Source: Niabella sp. (lineage in GTDB: Bacteria > Bacteroidota > Bacteroidia > Chitinophagales > Chitinophagaceae). Taken from it: DNA of 64,000 nt. The notes under the pieces were generated by a model. The model was given only the letters and a program-made list of their open reading frames with translations, did not search any database and was not told the origin of the DNA. The translations under genes were made by a program, and so were the position numbers. Positions 1 to 7,928 of the stretch are shown piece after piece. The DNA is taken from NCBI RefSeq assembly GCF_030150205.1, contig NZ_JASLGT010000020.1, positions 62,001 through 126,000 of the forward strand, written 5' to 3'. Every line of letters begins with the position of its first letter. The first letter of the stretch is position 1.

Positions 1-866
1 AGGCGGTTATCTGCTGCTTCCTCATTTTGCACCCATTGCAGTTCCAATCGCAACAGCGTATGCAGATCGTTGTTTTCATAGGCTGTTGTAAGTTGCTTCA
101 TCAGCTCTTCTTTTTGCAGCTTCAGACCGGGGTCCGGCTCAAGGTCCGGGTGAAAAATTTTTGCAAGTTGTTTGTAAATACTGCTGATGTTCTTGCTTTT
201 TGCTGCTTCGGCCTGACGTTCTTTTTCTTCCCGCTCCAGCTGTTTTTTTGTTTTTTTACCAGTTGGTTTTTCCTTTTCTTCCGCCTGCCTGTAAAGGGTT
301 TCTTCTATTTCTGCTGTTTTTGCAAGCATCTCTTCCGGAGTCATTCCACTGTGCAGTTCGTCGAGGTTCATCGAAAATCCGGCCGCTTCAAACATAGATT
401 CTATGTCGCTTTTCATATCCTCAAAGTATTCATCCATTTCCCGTTTTAAGGCAGCATCGTAGCTTTTATTAAATACGGCCTTAAATATGGATTTTATCTC
501 ATCATCCGGATGTTCCTCTTCTGCCAGGTATTCATTCAGCTGCGCTTTTAACAGGGTCTTTAAATACTTGCGCCAATTGGACAGCTGCAGTGATTTATCT
601 TTATAGATCGCATAAAGTTGTTTTAACAGCGTGTTCCGGAGTTGTGTCAGTTCTTTACTGACCGGGTAAACCTGTTCTGTATAATAGTTCAGTTTTTTGT
701 CAAGCGCTTCAGTGGTGGTTTTAAGCTCAACCTGGAGCTTCTCTATTCTTTTTACCAGCCGGTTAAAAGTCTGCTGTACTTTACTAAGTACATCCTTCGT
801 ATGCTTTTTTGTAATTGTTAATGCTTTTTTTCCGGCTGCATTGTTGTTAAACTGGGGCTGTTGCAT
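1..866 (-). CDS. J-domain (DnaJ-like) protein, C-terminus cut by window edge
   Basis: The reading frame is open from an ATG at 866 to the window edge, so the stop codon lies outside. The first 200 or so residues are charged and helical, with many K, E and Q (probable coiled coil). Near residues 228-241 the segment IYKQLAKIFHPD carries the HPD tripeptide of J-domains, which in that family stimulates the ATPase of a DnaK-type chaperone. The J-domain therefore sits at the C-terminal end, unlike classic DnaJ where it is N-terminal. A second HPD near residue 119 lies in an acidic stretch and looks accidental. The partner and substrate cannot be read from the sequence. Confidence 0.75.
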   Translation of the reverse strand, partial: MQQPQFNNNAAGKKALTITKKHTKDVLSKVQQTFNRLVKRIEKLQVELKTTTEALDKKLNYYTEQVYPVSKELTQLRNTLLKQLYAIYKDKSLQLSNWRKYLKTLLKAQLNEYLAEEEHPDDEIKSIFKAVFNKSYDAALKREMDEYFEDMKSDIESMFEAAGFSMNLDELHSGMTPEEMLAKTAEIEETLYRQAEEKEKPTGKKTKKQLEREEKERQAEAAKSKNISSIYKQLAKIFHPDLEPDPGLKLQKEELMKQLTTAYENNDLHTLLRLELQWVQNEEAADNR

Positions 867-1033
867 ATTTAAGCATATATTGATGTGTGGGCAAGTTAGC
901 TCAAATATTTCGCCTCCCGAAGAGATATTTTATTGCTATTATCCTGCTCTTTTTTTGCGGCCGGGCTGCGGATGCCTGTTGGTTTTGCGATGTTTCATCA
1001 GCCACTGTTTTTATCCCGGTTTTTCCCCGAAAC

Positions 1034-1062
1034 AAAAACCGCCCCGGTTGAACCGGAGCGGC
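1034..1062 (-). terminator. Intrinsic terminator of greA
   Basis: A ten-base-pair stem (1039-1048 with 1052-1061, one G-U pair on the minus strand) with a 3-nt loop is followed on the minus strand by a run of five T (1034-1038). It lies about 80 bp beyond the greA stop and fits a rho-independent terminator. Confidence 0.75.
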
Positions 1063-1143
1063 TTAAAAAAGCTGAGTTTAGTACTGCAGTATAAGTGAGT
1101 GACACAAGAAAAGTCCGGTCATGCACCGCTGCCGGCTAAAAAA

Positions 1144-1614
1144 TTATATCGAGATTTCTTCAATTTTAAACTGAATTACACCAGCCGGTGCCAGTACATC
1201 GGCCACATCACCGGGTTCTTTTCCCAGGATGCCCTTTCCGATGGGGGAAGTAATGGATATTTTTCCGGCTTTTAAATCGGCTTCCTGCTCACTTACGAGC
1301 TGGTAAATAACCTGTTTTTTTGTTTTGAGATTGGTGAGTTTTACTTTGGTTAGAATGGATACTTTACTGGTATCAATCGTGGACTCATCTAACACACGGG
1401 CATTTGCCAATGCACCTTCCAGCGCCGCAATTTTTGCTTCAAGAATACCCTGGGCCTCCTTGGCTGCATCATACTCTGCATTTTCTTTCAGGTCTCCTTT
1501 TTCACGTGCTTCAGCAATGGCCTTGCTGGCAGCCGGCCGCTCTACACCCTTCATGTGCTGCAGCTCTTCCTTCATTTGCTCTAATGTTTCCTTTGTTACA
1601 TATTGTATCGTCAT
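1144..1614 (-). CDS. greA: Transcription elongation factor GreA
   Basis: The product is 156 residues, the normal GreA length. GreA inserts its N-terminal coiled coil into the secondary channel of RNA polymerase and triggers cleavage of backtracked RNA. The coiled coil contains the family hallmark GDLKENAEY around residue 40; the C-terminal FKBP-like half contains the SPIG region. The start was set at ATG 1614 (MTIQYV), matching the family N-terminus. The frame also runs back to an ATG at 1662, but that codon lies in the loop of a hairpin (1649-1674) and the extra 16 residues are unlike GreA. A TAnnTTTG box lies upstream of the hairpin. Confidence 0.93.
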   Translation of the reverse strand: MTIQYVTKETLEQMKEELQHMKGVERPAASKAIAEAREKGDLKENAEYDAAKEAQGILEAKIAALEGALANARVLDESTIDTSKVSILTKVKLTNLKTKKQVIYQLVSEQEADLKAGKISITSPIGKGILGKEPGDVADVLAPAGVIQFKIEEISI

Positions 1615-1637
1615 ATGCGTTACTTTAGAATAAACAG

Positions 1638-1674
1638 AAAAAAATAACAACGCCTCAGACATTACTGAAGCGTT
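1638..1674 (-). terminator. Hairpin plus U-tract ahead of greA
   Basis: Arms 1649-1658 and 1665-1674 pair with one mismatch around a 6-nt loop, and the minus strand continues into a T-rich tract (1638-1648). It can act as the terminator of the dehydrogenase gene at 1710-2645. Because a TAnnTTTG box (1691-1698) lies between the two genes, it would also sit inside the greA leader and could attenuate greA. Confidence 0.6.
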
Positions 1675-1690
1675 GCATTACCTATATAAA

Positions 1691-1698
1691 CAAATATA
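1691..1698 (-). promoter_or_regulatory. Putative greA -7 box (TATATTTG)
   Basis: On the minus strand the eight bases read TATATTTG, an exact match to the Bacteroidota -7 consensus TAnnTTTG. No TTG at the normal 19-21 bp spacing was seen, so support rests on the -7 box and its intergenic position. Confidence 0.4.
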
Positions 1699-1709
1699 AC
1701 TAAAAAGGA

Positions 1710-2645
1710 TTACAATTCCTTTATACCCAGCTTTTTTAACAGAACTGTAGCCATTTTGTAAAAGGCTTCATGACTGTATCCGGCAATATGCGGTGTGATG
1801 ATCACATTCGGTTGATTCAGAAGTGCTTGCAAGGTTTCTTTTTCTTCCGGTGTGTAGGTGTCCAGTTTTTCATTTTCCAGTACATCCAGGCAGGCACCGG
1901 CAATCAACCCCTGTTTGAGTCCTTCATACAGTGTGGGAAGATGAATGACCTTACCACGGCTGGCGTTGAGGATAATGGGTTTTTGCTGCATGGTTTTCAT
2001 GAGCTCAAGGGTGAGCATGCCCTTTGTATCGGAAGTTAGCGGCACATTAAAACTGATCACATCCGAATAGCGGCAAACCTGTTCCAGCGAAGCTTCTTTT
2101 ACATGGTCGTGCGCAAAATCATTTTTGAATTTATCGTAGGCCAGCACGGTTACATTAAAAGGCTGCAACAGGCGGGCGAAGGCCCAGCCGGTATTTCCAT
2201 AGCCAATGATGCCCACCGTTTTCCCGGTAAGTTCGGTACCCCGGTTCTCTTCCCGTTTCCAGATGAACTGCTGTACTTCCGGAACGGCAATATTCATTTT
2301 ATTGAGCAGCATCAGCAGCATACCCATACTTTGTTCCGCAACAGCATTGCGGTTGCCCTCGGGGCTGCTTACACAAAGAATGCCCTTGCTTTGAGCATAA
2401 GGTACATCGATCAATTCCATGCCGCTTCCCAGGCGTCCGATCCATTTAAGCGCAGGAGCAGCATCCAGCAACGGTTTATCTACCGTAATGCGGGTAGTTA
2501 ATACCAGTCCGGTAATATCCCGTGCCTGTGCCATCAATTCTTCATAGGTGATTTTTGGCAGGTAGGAAACCTCAAATCCTTTTTCCTCCAGGGTTGCCTG
2601 GAGTATGGGATGTGCGTTTCCTGTAATGATCACTTTTTCTTTCAT
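1710..2645 (-). CDS. NAD-dependent D-2-hydroxyacid dehydrogenase family protein
   Basis: This 311-residue protein has the two-domain layout of D-isomer-specific 2-hydroxyacid dehydrogenases. The Rossmann motif GIIGYGNTG is near residues 145-154, followed by an acidic residue in YDKF that would favour NAD over NADP. The catalytic set is visible as Arg in NASRGKV, Glu in VLENEKLD and His in ITPHIAG. The family reduces 2-oxo acids or oxidises 3-phosphoglycerate; the substrate cannot be decided here, and the ACT domain of long SerA forms is absent. ATG 2645 is preferred over the in-frame TTG one codon upstream. Confidence 0.85.
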   Translation of the reverse strand: MKEKVIITGNAHPILQATLEEKGFEVSYLPKITYEELMAQARDITGLVLTTRITVDKPLLDAAPALKWIGRLGSGMELIDVPYAQSKGILCVSSPEGNRNAVAEQSMGMLLMLLNKMNIAVPEVQQFIWKREENRGTELTGKTVGIIGYGNTGWAFARLLQPFNVTVLAYDKFKNDFAHDHVKEASLEQVCRYSDVISFNVPLTSDTKGMLTLELMKTMQQKPIILNASRGKVIHLPTLYEGLKQGLIAGACLDVLENEKLDTYTPEEKETLQALLNQPNVIITPHIAGYSHEAFYKMATVLLKKLGIKEL

Positions 2646-2686
2646 CAATATTTTTTTTTTTTTAAAATAAATAAAACCTGGAGCGA

Positions 2687-3439
2687 TTATTTCATTTTAA
2701 AGCTGAGTGCAGCAAAATCGCTGACCGATAATTGTTCAGCACGTTTATTAAAGATATCGTCTTTTAATGCTGCTTCGTCGAACAAGGATTTTACGGCATT
2801 TCGCAGTGTTTTCCTTCTTTGATTGAACGCTGTTTTTACCAGTACGGTAAAGGCCCGGTCTGACTTTACAGGTTCGGTCGTTTGTCGTCTCCGGAGCCGG
2901 ATCACCCCGCTTTTTACCTTGGGTGGTGGATTGAATGATTGTTCGCTTACATCAAACATGTAGTCTACTTCATAAAAAGCCTGCATCAATACGCTGATCA
3001 CTCCATAAATTTTGGAGCCGGGTGCTGCGGCCACCCGTTGTGCCACCTCTTTTTGAAACATCCCGGTAATGACGGGGACCTGTGCTTTCCAGTCGAGGAT
3101 CTTAAAAAGGATCTGTGTGGAAATATTATAGGGGAAATTGCCTACGATATGAAAAGTACCTTCAAAAGGGGCCGCTGTATCCAGTATGCTTTCATGGATG
3201 AGCTTGTCCTTCAGCTGTGGATAAGTAGCCGAAAGATATTGTACCTTTTCTTCATCCAGCTCTACAGCCTTAAACGATACGCCTGGCAGCTGCACCAGGT
3301 AACGGGTGATGGCTCCGCCACCGGGGCCTACTTCCAGGAGTTGCTCCGGTTTTTCACCGGCAACGGCATCAACGATTTTCCTGCAGATATTGTCATCTTT
3401 TAGGAAATGCTGACCCAGTGATTTTTTTAAAGTATACAT
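2687..3439 (-). CDS. rsmA: 16S rRNA (A1518/A1519-N6)-dimethyltransferase RsmA/KsgA
   Basis: The N-terminus SLGQHFLKD is the family signature. The SAM-binding motif LEVGPGGGAIT is near residues 35-47 and the catalytic N-x-P-Y motif appears as NFPYNIST near residue 101. The enzyme dimethylates two adjacent adenines near the 3' end of 16S rRNA during small-subunit assembly. The 250-residue length is normal. A TAATTTTG box ends 4 bp before the ATG, so the message may have almost no leader. The gene follows the CDGSH gene by 25 bp on the same strand. Confidence 0.95.
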   Translation of the reverse strand: MYTLKKSLGQHFLKDDNICRKIVDAVAGEKPEQLLEVGPGGGAITRYLVQLPGVSFKAVELDEEKVQYLSATYPQLKDKLIHESILDTAAPFEGTFHIVGNFPYNISTQILFKILDWKAQVPVITGMFQKEVAQRVAAAPGSKIYGVISVLMQAFYEVDYMFDVSEQSFNPPPKVKSGVIRLRRRQTTEPVKSDRAFTVLVKTAFNQRRKTLRNAVKSLFDEAALKDDIFNKRAEQLSVSDFAALSFKMK

Positions 3440-3443
3440 ATTG

Positions 3444-3451
3444 CAAAATTA
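3444..3451 (-). promoter_or_regulatory. Putative rsmA -7 box (TAATTTTG)
   Basis: TAATTTTG on the minus strand matches TAnnTTTG and ends 4 nt before the rsmA ATG. If used, transcription would begin at or very near the start codon. No clear TTG element was found upstream. Confidence 0.35.
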
Positions 3452-3464
3452 GGCGCCCGGAAGC

Positions 3465-3692
3465 TTAATCCGTTTTCCTGGGAGGCAGGGCAAAAGCAAC
3501 CGCTTCATGTTCAAAATGTCCTTTATGGCTGCCATCGCAAAAAGGTTTATTTACTGATTTTCCGCAGCGGCAAAGCGATACGACGGTTCTTCCGCCCAGG
3601 TCATAGGGATTTCCTTCCTTATCCACGATTTCAAAATCGCCTTCAATTCTTAGCGACCCGTTATTATTCACTGTAATTTTTGTAGTTGCCAT
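3465..3692 (-). CDS. CDGSH iron-sulfur domain protein
   Basis: This 75-residue protein contains the full CDGSH pattern CRCGKSVNKPFCDGSH. The predicted ligands of a 2Fe-2S cluster are Cys41, Cys43, Cys52 and His56. The family (mitoNEET-like) is linked to redox sensing and Fe-S handling; its exact bacterial role is not known. No signal peptide is present, so it is probably cytosolic. It is divergent from the HAD gene at 3771 and has its own TATCTTTG box. Confidence 0.9.
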   Translation of the reverse strand: MATTKITVNNNGSLRIEGDFEIVDKEGNPYDLGGRTVVSLCRCGKSVNKPFCDGSHKGHFEHEAVAFALPPRKTD

Positions 3693-3709
3693 AGTTTTTT
3701 ATTAGGCGG

Positions 3710-3717
3710 CAAAGATA
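3710..3717 (-). promoter_or_regulatory. Putative -7 box of the CDGSH gene (TATCTTTG)
   Basis: The minus strand reads TATCTTTG 17 bp before the ATG at 3692. It is paired with an identical box on the plus strand at 3759-3766, forming a divergent promoter region. Confidence 0.5.
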
Positions 3718-3758
3718 GGGGCTGTAAGGGCGAAAAATATTTCACCCTTACAAAAACC

Positions 3759-3766
3759 TATCTTTG
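3759..3766 (+). promoter_or_regulatory. Putative -7 box of the HAD gene (TATCTTTG)
   Basis: TATCTTTG ends 4 nt before the ATG at 3771, so the transcript would start close to the start codon. This is the same close spacing as at rsmA and pheS. Confidence 0.45.
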
Positions 3767-3770
3767 AACC

Positions 3771-4385
3771 ATGATTAAAAATGTAATTTTTGATTTTGGG
3801 GGGGTATTGCTGAATCTTGATTTTAAGCGGTCATTTGCTGCATTTGAGGCCCTGGGGTTTGACGATTTTGAAGATAAGTTTTCGCAGTATAAAGCGGCGC
3901 CTATTTTTCAGGAGCTGGAGAAGGGACTGATTGCTGCACCGGCGTTTTATGAGGGGCTCCGGAGCCTGCTAAAAAAGCCCATTCCGGATGCACAGCTGGA
4001 GCAGGCCTGGAACGCCATGCTGCTGGACTACCGCAAGCCCAGTCTCGATTTTTTAATACCCCTTGCCAGTAAATACAACCTGTTTTTGCTCAGCAATACC
4101 AACCAGATCCATTATGATCATTTTTCAAAAACGCTGAAAGAAGAAACGGTTTATCCTTCATTGGAGTCTTTTTTTACAAAGGCGTATTATTCCCATGATA
4201 TCAAACGCCGGAAACCGGATATAGATACCTATGCCTTCGTATTGGAGGATGCAGAGATAGCGGCTTCCGAAACCCTGTTTATAGACGACAGCTTTACCAA
4301 CCTGCCCACGGCGCAGGAGCTGGGTATACAAACGCATTTATTGCTGCCGGAGGAACGGATTGAGCATCTGGAGCAGCTGCAATAG
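3771..4385 (+). CDS. HAD superfamily hydrolase, subfamily IA (YihX-like)
   Basis: The 204-residue protein has the four HAD motifs: nucleophile Asp8 in FDFGGVL, LLSNTN (motif II), RRKPD with the motif III Lys, and the acidic motif IV FIDDS. The residue two after the nucleophile is Gly rather than the usual general-acid Asp, as in YihX-type sugar-phosphate phosphatases, where catalysis may differ. The cap domain lies between motif I and II. The substrate is probably a small phosphate ester. It is transcribed alone between divergent and convergent neighbours. Confidence 0.85.
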   Translation: MIKNVIFDFGGVLLNLDFKRSFAAFEALGFDDFEDKFSQYKAAPIFQELEKGLIAAPAFYEGLRSLLKKPIPDAQLEQAWNAMLLDYRKPSLDFLIPLASKYNLFLLSNTNQIHYDHFSKTLKEETVYPSLESFFTKAYYSHDIKRRKPDIDTYAFVLEDAEIAASETLFIDDSFTNLPTAQELGIQTHLLLPEERIEHLEQLQ

Positions 4386-4398
4386 CTGTATTGACCGG

Positions 4399-4899
4399 TT
4401 ACTGTCTTTGTGCAAAGACCAGCACGTTTCCCAGGCTGTCTTTTAACCAGACTCCTGACGTGCTCACAGAAAAGCTCCTGAATTTTCGCATAGCATCCCA
4501 TAAACCTCTGTCATTGTCTACCTTTCCCAGGCAGCCCAACGCCGACATTTGGGTATAGAAGGGTTGGAGCTTATCGTTTAAAATATTAAAGCGAACCAAC
4601 ATGTAATTGCATCCGGCCCGGGCTGCGATCTCGCTTCCAGAATTGGAAATGATGATTGCATTTGGATTGTAAATGAGGGTTTCTCCAGTAATATAACGGA
4701 TTGTCCACTGACCATCTAACAACGTTGCATTCTTGGTACTCCCTGAATCAGGTAGAAGCAGACTTTCCTTTAGCTGATAGCTTGCTTCTTTGGGAAGCTC
4801 AGGTGGGTTTGACTCCGGCGGATTTGGTGTAGCCTCTCTTTTAGATTTTGTACAGGACAAACACAACAGAAGGAGAAACAACGGCAATATATTTTTCAT
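4399..4899 (-). CDS. META-domain (HslJ-like) lipoprotein
   Basis: The start at 4899 gives the signal peptide MKNILPLFLLLLCLSC with a lipobox Cys near residue 16, so it is probably an envelope lipoprotein. The frame also runs back to 4956, but that would bury the signal peptide. After a proline-rich linker, the META/HslJ pattern follows: LDGQWTIRYITG, then ARAGCNYM (the conserved G-C-N), and MSALGCLG. The domain occurs in heat-shock-associated HslJ and secreted proteins; its molecular role is unknown. Confidence 0.7.
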   Translation of the reverse strand: MKNILPLFLLLLCLSCTKSKREATPNPPESNPPELPKEASYQLKESLLLPDSGSTKNATLLDGQWTIRYITGETLIYNPNAIIISNSGSEIAARAGCNYMLVRFNILNDKLQPFYTQMSALGCLGKVDNDRGLWDAMRKFRSFSVSTSGVWLKDSLGNVLVFAQRQ

Positions 4900-5130
4900 G
4901 CTTTTAGTTTGGTGGTCATAAAAATAAGGCAATGCAACGGGAAGGGATTGGTGCATTACTGTTACTAAGATATGTTATTTTATTTATATGAAAGCGGCAG
5001 GGGGCTAAAATTTTGAATATTTATTTCGTTTCAACTATACCCGAAAACGGTTGTATGGTCTTTTCTTTTAAGTTATGCTAATGCCAGGTATCGGAATCTT
5101 AAAAAACCGCCCCTTTTTCTGCAGTATCTA

Positions 5131-5169
5131 TATGAAAAAAGAAAAGCCCCATTCTTTTGGAACAGGGCT
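5131..5169 (-). terminator. Intrinsic terminator after atpH
   Basis: A ten-base-pair stem (5145-5154 with 5160-5169, containing G-U pairs on the minus strand) is followed by a T-rich tract over 5131-5144. It lies 26 bp after the atpH stop and ends the ATP synthase group. The rest of the 295-bp gap between atpH and the META lipoprotein gene holds no recognisable gene. Confidence 0.7.
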
Positions 5170-5194
5170 GTATTATTTTTTAAAGGAAGTATGC

Positions 5195-5758
5195 TTACCG
5201 TACCTTGTAAATAAAATCATTATTCTTAAACTGTTTGGAAATAGCCTTCAGATCATAGCTGATGCTGGCGTCTACCATTTTATCGCCCATTTCCAGAACA
5301 AAACCTCCGATGATATCGGGATTAACGGTGGCTTCCAGTTCAATATTTTGCTGACCGGATGCTTTTTTTACCTGCTCGATGATATTGGCCTTTACCGCAT
5401 CATTAACCGGAACGGCTGTTGTCAGCTTTACAGTATGAATGTTGTTCAACACTTTATACTGCTCAATAAAAGCCGGTAAAATCTCAGGAAGGATGGCTTC
5501 CCTGTTTTTTGAGATAAGCAGATTGGCAAAGCCTTTGGTAAGGGCGCCGATATGATTGCCGGTAATGGCGTTTACGATGCTCTTTTTCTTATCGGCCTTG
5601 ATAATGGGGCTACGCAACAGATTTACGAATTCCTTGCTTTCTTTGCATACCGCCTGCAGCCACTGCACATCAGCAAATACAGCCGCTACCTGGTCTTTTT
5701 CTTTTGCCAGGTCTAACAGGGCTTTTGCATATCTGGAGGCTAAACGGGGATTAGGCAT
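5195..5758 (-). CDS. atpH: F1Fo ATP synthase delta subunit
   Basis: This 187-residue protein has the OSCP/delta layout: N-terminal helical domain beginning NPRLASRYAKALLDLA and a C-terminal region with the family's IIGGFVLEMGDKMVDAS segment. Delta links the F1 head to the peripheral stalk (AtpF). It is the last gene of atpB-E-F-H. The alpha and gamma genes do not follow; a terminator and an unrelated lipoprotein gene do. Confidence 0.93.
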   Translation of the reverse strand: MPNPRLASRYAKALLDLAKEKDQVAAVFADVQWLQAVCKESKEFVNLLRSPIIKADKKKSIVNAITGNHIGALTKGFANLLISKNREAILPEILPAFIEQYKVLNNIHTVKLTTAVPVNDAVKANIIEQVKKASGQQNIELEATVNPDIIGGFVLEMGDKMVDASISYDLKAISKQFKNNDFIYKVR

Positions 5759-5817
5759 AACTTAAATGTAGAATAACGAATATAAAATGTGAAATGTAGA
5801 ACGATTCCGGAACCGGT

Positions 5818-6312
5818 TTAGTTCAGTTTGATAGAGTGAACCAGGCTGTTGATATACTCTTCCTGCTTGCCCTGACCTGCCAGTTGTTGTTTCAGTACTT
5901 TTTCGCTTACCTCGATCACCATTTTACCCACTTCATTCTTCACATCGGTAAGGGCAGCCATTTTTTGAGCATTGATAGCCTGCTGGGCATCAGCAATGAT
6001 TTTGCTTGCTTCGGTTTTGGCCTGCTCTTTAGCTTCATTAACAATTTTATCTTTTGTTTCACGCGCTTCTTTAAGCAGCTGTGCCCGCTCTTCACGTGCT
6101 TTTGCCAGCAACGCTTCGTTCTCACTTTGTAACTGGGCCATTTCTGCTTTTACTTTTTCAGCAGAGGCAATGGCTCCGGCAATATTTTGTTCCCGCTCAT
6201 TTAAGGATTTGATGATGGGCTTCCAGGCAAACTTTTTCAGTATAAGGAATACAACGATGAAGGCAACCAGTGCCCATACAAAATAACCGAGATTGGGAGT
6301 TAATAATTCCAT
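5818..6312 (-). CDS. atpF: F1Fo ATP synthase b subunit
   Basis: The 164-residue protein has one N-terminal membrane helix (about residues 8-27, FVWALVAFIVVFLILKKF) followed by a long charged coiled coil rich in A, K, E and Q, typical of the peripheral-stalk b subunit. It joins the membrane a/c sector to delta and F1. Spacing is 59 bp to atpH and 138 bp from atpE. Confidence 0.95.
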   Translation of the reverse strand: MELLTPNLGYFVWALVAFIVVFLILKKFAWKPIIKSLNEREQNIAGAIASAEKVKAEMAQLQSENEALLAKAREERAQLLKEARETKDKIVNEAKEQAKTEASKIIADAQQAINAQKMAALTDVKNEVGKMVIEVSEKVLKQQLAGQGKQEEYINSLVHSIKLN

Positions 6313-6450
6313 TTTTGTGTATTTGACATTTGATGTTTGATGTTCGGCGTTTTAAACCTAACAAAAAACCTCGAAGAAGAAACTTAAAATTTACTGTACC
6401 CATTGCCCTTTGCTCCGGGTACAGTAATGTTTTGTTTGTGAACGCTGATC

Positions 6451-6702
6451 TTACTTCAGTACGGCCAATAAACCGGCGATTACCGCAAACAGGGCAACAC
6501 CCTCGATAAACGCAGCAGTTAAGATCATAGCGCCACGGATGTCGTTAGCAGCTTCAGGCTGACGGGCGATACCTTCAGTAGCGCCTTTACCAATTTGACC
6601 GATACCGATACCAGCACCGATTGCAGCAAGGCCAGCGCCTACGGCACCACCAAAGTGAGACCAGCTTCCGCTTACTTCCAACAAAGTGTTCATTAAACTC
6701 AT
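6451..6702 (-). CDS. atpE: F1Fo ATP synthase c subunit
   Basis: This 83-residue proteolipid has two membrane helices joined by the polar loop ARQPEA. The first helix is Gly-rich (GAGLAAIGAGIGIG) and the second carries the ion-carrying Glu in AAFIEGVALF. That Glu is followed by Gly, not Ser or Thr as in well-studied sodium-binding rings, which favours proton coupling. An internal ATG at codon 4 could also serve as start. Confidence 0.95.
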   Translation of the reverse strand: MSLMNTLLEVSGSWSHFGGAVGAGLAAIGAGIGIGQIGKGATEGIARQPEAANDIRGAMILTAAFIEGVALFAVIAGLLAVLK

Positions 6703-6739
6703 GACTCTGATTTTATAATTGATTTAAAATAAAAACGTA

Positions 6740-7852
6740 TTAATGATGGGTAACAATGTCTTCCTCATAATGATGATCACCAATAGCACCGCCGATGAAT
6801 ACAGCTGTAAGGTTGGTGAAGATATATGCCTGGATGAATGCTACCAGAATTTCAATTAAATAAATGAATACCGCAAAGGCAATGGAAACGGGGGTGAACA
6901 ATACTCCCGCAGTTTTTGACATTTCGGTAAAGATGAAAATTAAGCTCACAAAACTCAGGATGATAATGTGCCCCGCTGTCATGTTGGCGAACAAACGGAT
7001 GATAAGAGCGAAAGGCTTGGTAAATACACCCAGCAGCTCCACCGGCATCATCAGCAGCTTAACCGGCAGGGGTACACCCGGAAACCAGAAAATATGCTGC
7101 CAGTAGTGTCCGTTTGTGTTGAACAGGATCACAAAGAAGGAAATGATCCCCAGCATTGCAGTAAAGGCAATGTTTCCGGTTACGTTGGCGGCACCGGGGA
7201 GTAATCCGAAAATATTGTTAATCAGGATAAAGAAGAAAACGGTTAATAAGTATGGCAGAAATTTTTGGTACTTGGGGCCCAGGTTGGGCTTGGCCACATC
7301 ATCCCGTACAAAGGTGATTACCGGCTCAATGGCATTTTGCATGCCTTTAGGAGCAGAAGTAACACCCTGGCCGGTTTTGTATTTTTTTGCCATGGTGGTC
7401 AGCAGCCATACCAGAACGATCAGGGCGATCAGCATCTGAACCACGTTCTTGGTCATGGAAAAATCATATACTTTAACGGTTTCATCAGGGTTTCCGGCTT
7501 CGTCAACCGCGATTACCTTGCCATGTTCCAGTTTGTATCCGTTATGTGCCTCTGTTTCATGATGAAATGCAGAAGACATAAAGGCGCTAAATCCGCGCTG
7601 GGGTGAGTATAGGATCACCGGTAGGGGAATGGTACCATGAAATTCGCTTCCGTCGGCATTTTTCAGGGAGAAGAAGTGCCATTCATGGGCATCCGCAATG
7701 TGATGCAGGATGGCTTCACCAGGGTTGAATTTTTCTTCAGTGGCAGCGCCCTCCGCATGCTCCTCATGTTGTGCAAAAACGGATTGTGCCGAAGACACCA
7801 AAAAAAGGCTTAAAGCCGCTACCATAAAGGATTTGAACCATTTAAAACCCAT
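6740..7852 (-). CDS. atpB: F1Fo ATP synthase a subunit
   Basis: The 370-residue protein is longer than the roughly 270 residues of E. coli AtpB because of an N-terminal extension: a signal-like segment ending VFAQ near residue 28 and a His/Glu-rich periplasmic stretch, as seen in other Bacteroidota. The membrane core carries the essential stator Arg in the ALIIRLFANMTAGH segment and a conserved C-terminal helix with IEILVAFIQAYIF. It forms the proton half-channels against the c ring. A TATCTTTG box lies 19 bp upstream. Confidence 0.94.
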   Translation of the reverse strand: MGFKWFKSFMVAALSLFLVSSAQSVFAQHEEHAEGAATEEKFNPGEAILHHIADAHEWHFFSLKNADGSEFHGTIPLPVILYSPQRGFSAFMSSAFHHETEAHNGYKLEHGKVIAVDEAGNPDETVKVYDFSMTKNVVQMLIALIVLVWLLTTMAKKYKTGQGVTSAPKGMQNAIEPVITFVRDDVAKPNLGPKYQKFLPYLLTVFFFILINNIFGLLPGAANVTGNIAFTAMLGIISFFVILFNTNGHYWQHIFWFPGVPLPVKLLMMPVELLGVFTKPFALIIRLFANMTAGHIIILSFVSLIFIFTEMSKTAGVLFTPVSIAFAVFIYLIEILVAFIQAYIFTNLTAVFIGGAIGDHHYEEDIVTHH

Positions 7853-7871
7853 ACTGCTCTGAAATTTGCGG

Positions 7872-7879
7872 CAAAGATA
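7872..7879 (-). promoter_or_regulatory. Putative -7 box of the atpB-E-F-H operon (TATCTTTG)
   Basis: The minus strand reads TATCTTTG, an exact TAnnTTTG match, 19 bp before the atpB ATG and between atpB and the preceding nucleotidyltransferase gene. No clear TTG element was found. Confidence 0.5.
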
Positions 7880-7928
7880 AGGCTGAAATGGATAAAAAAG
7901 GGAATTTACAGGCGGGTATTTAAAGTTT

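Noticed and set aside
1615..1662. N-terminal extension of greA to ATG 1662
   Set aside because: The ATG lies in the loop of a terminator-like hairpin, and the extra 16 residues do not fit the conserved GreA N-terminus.
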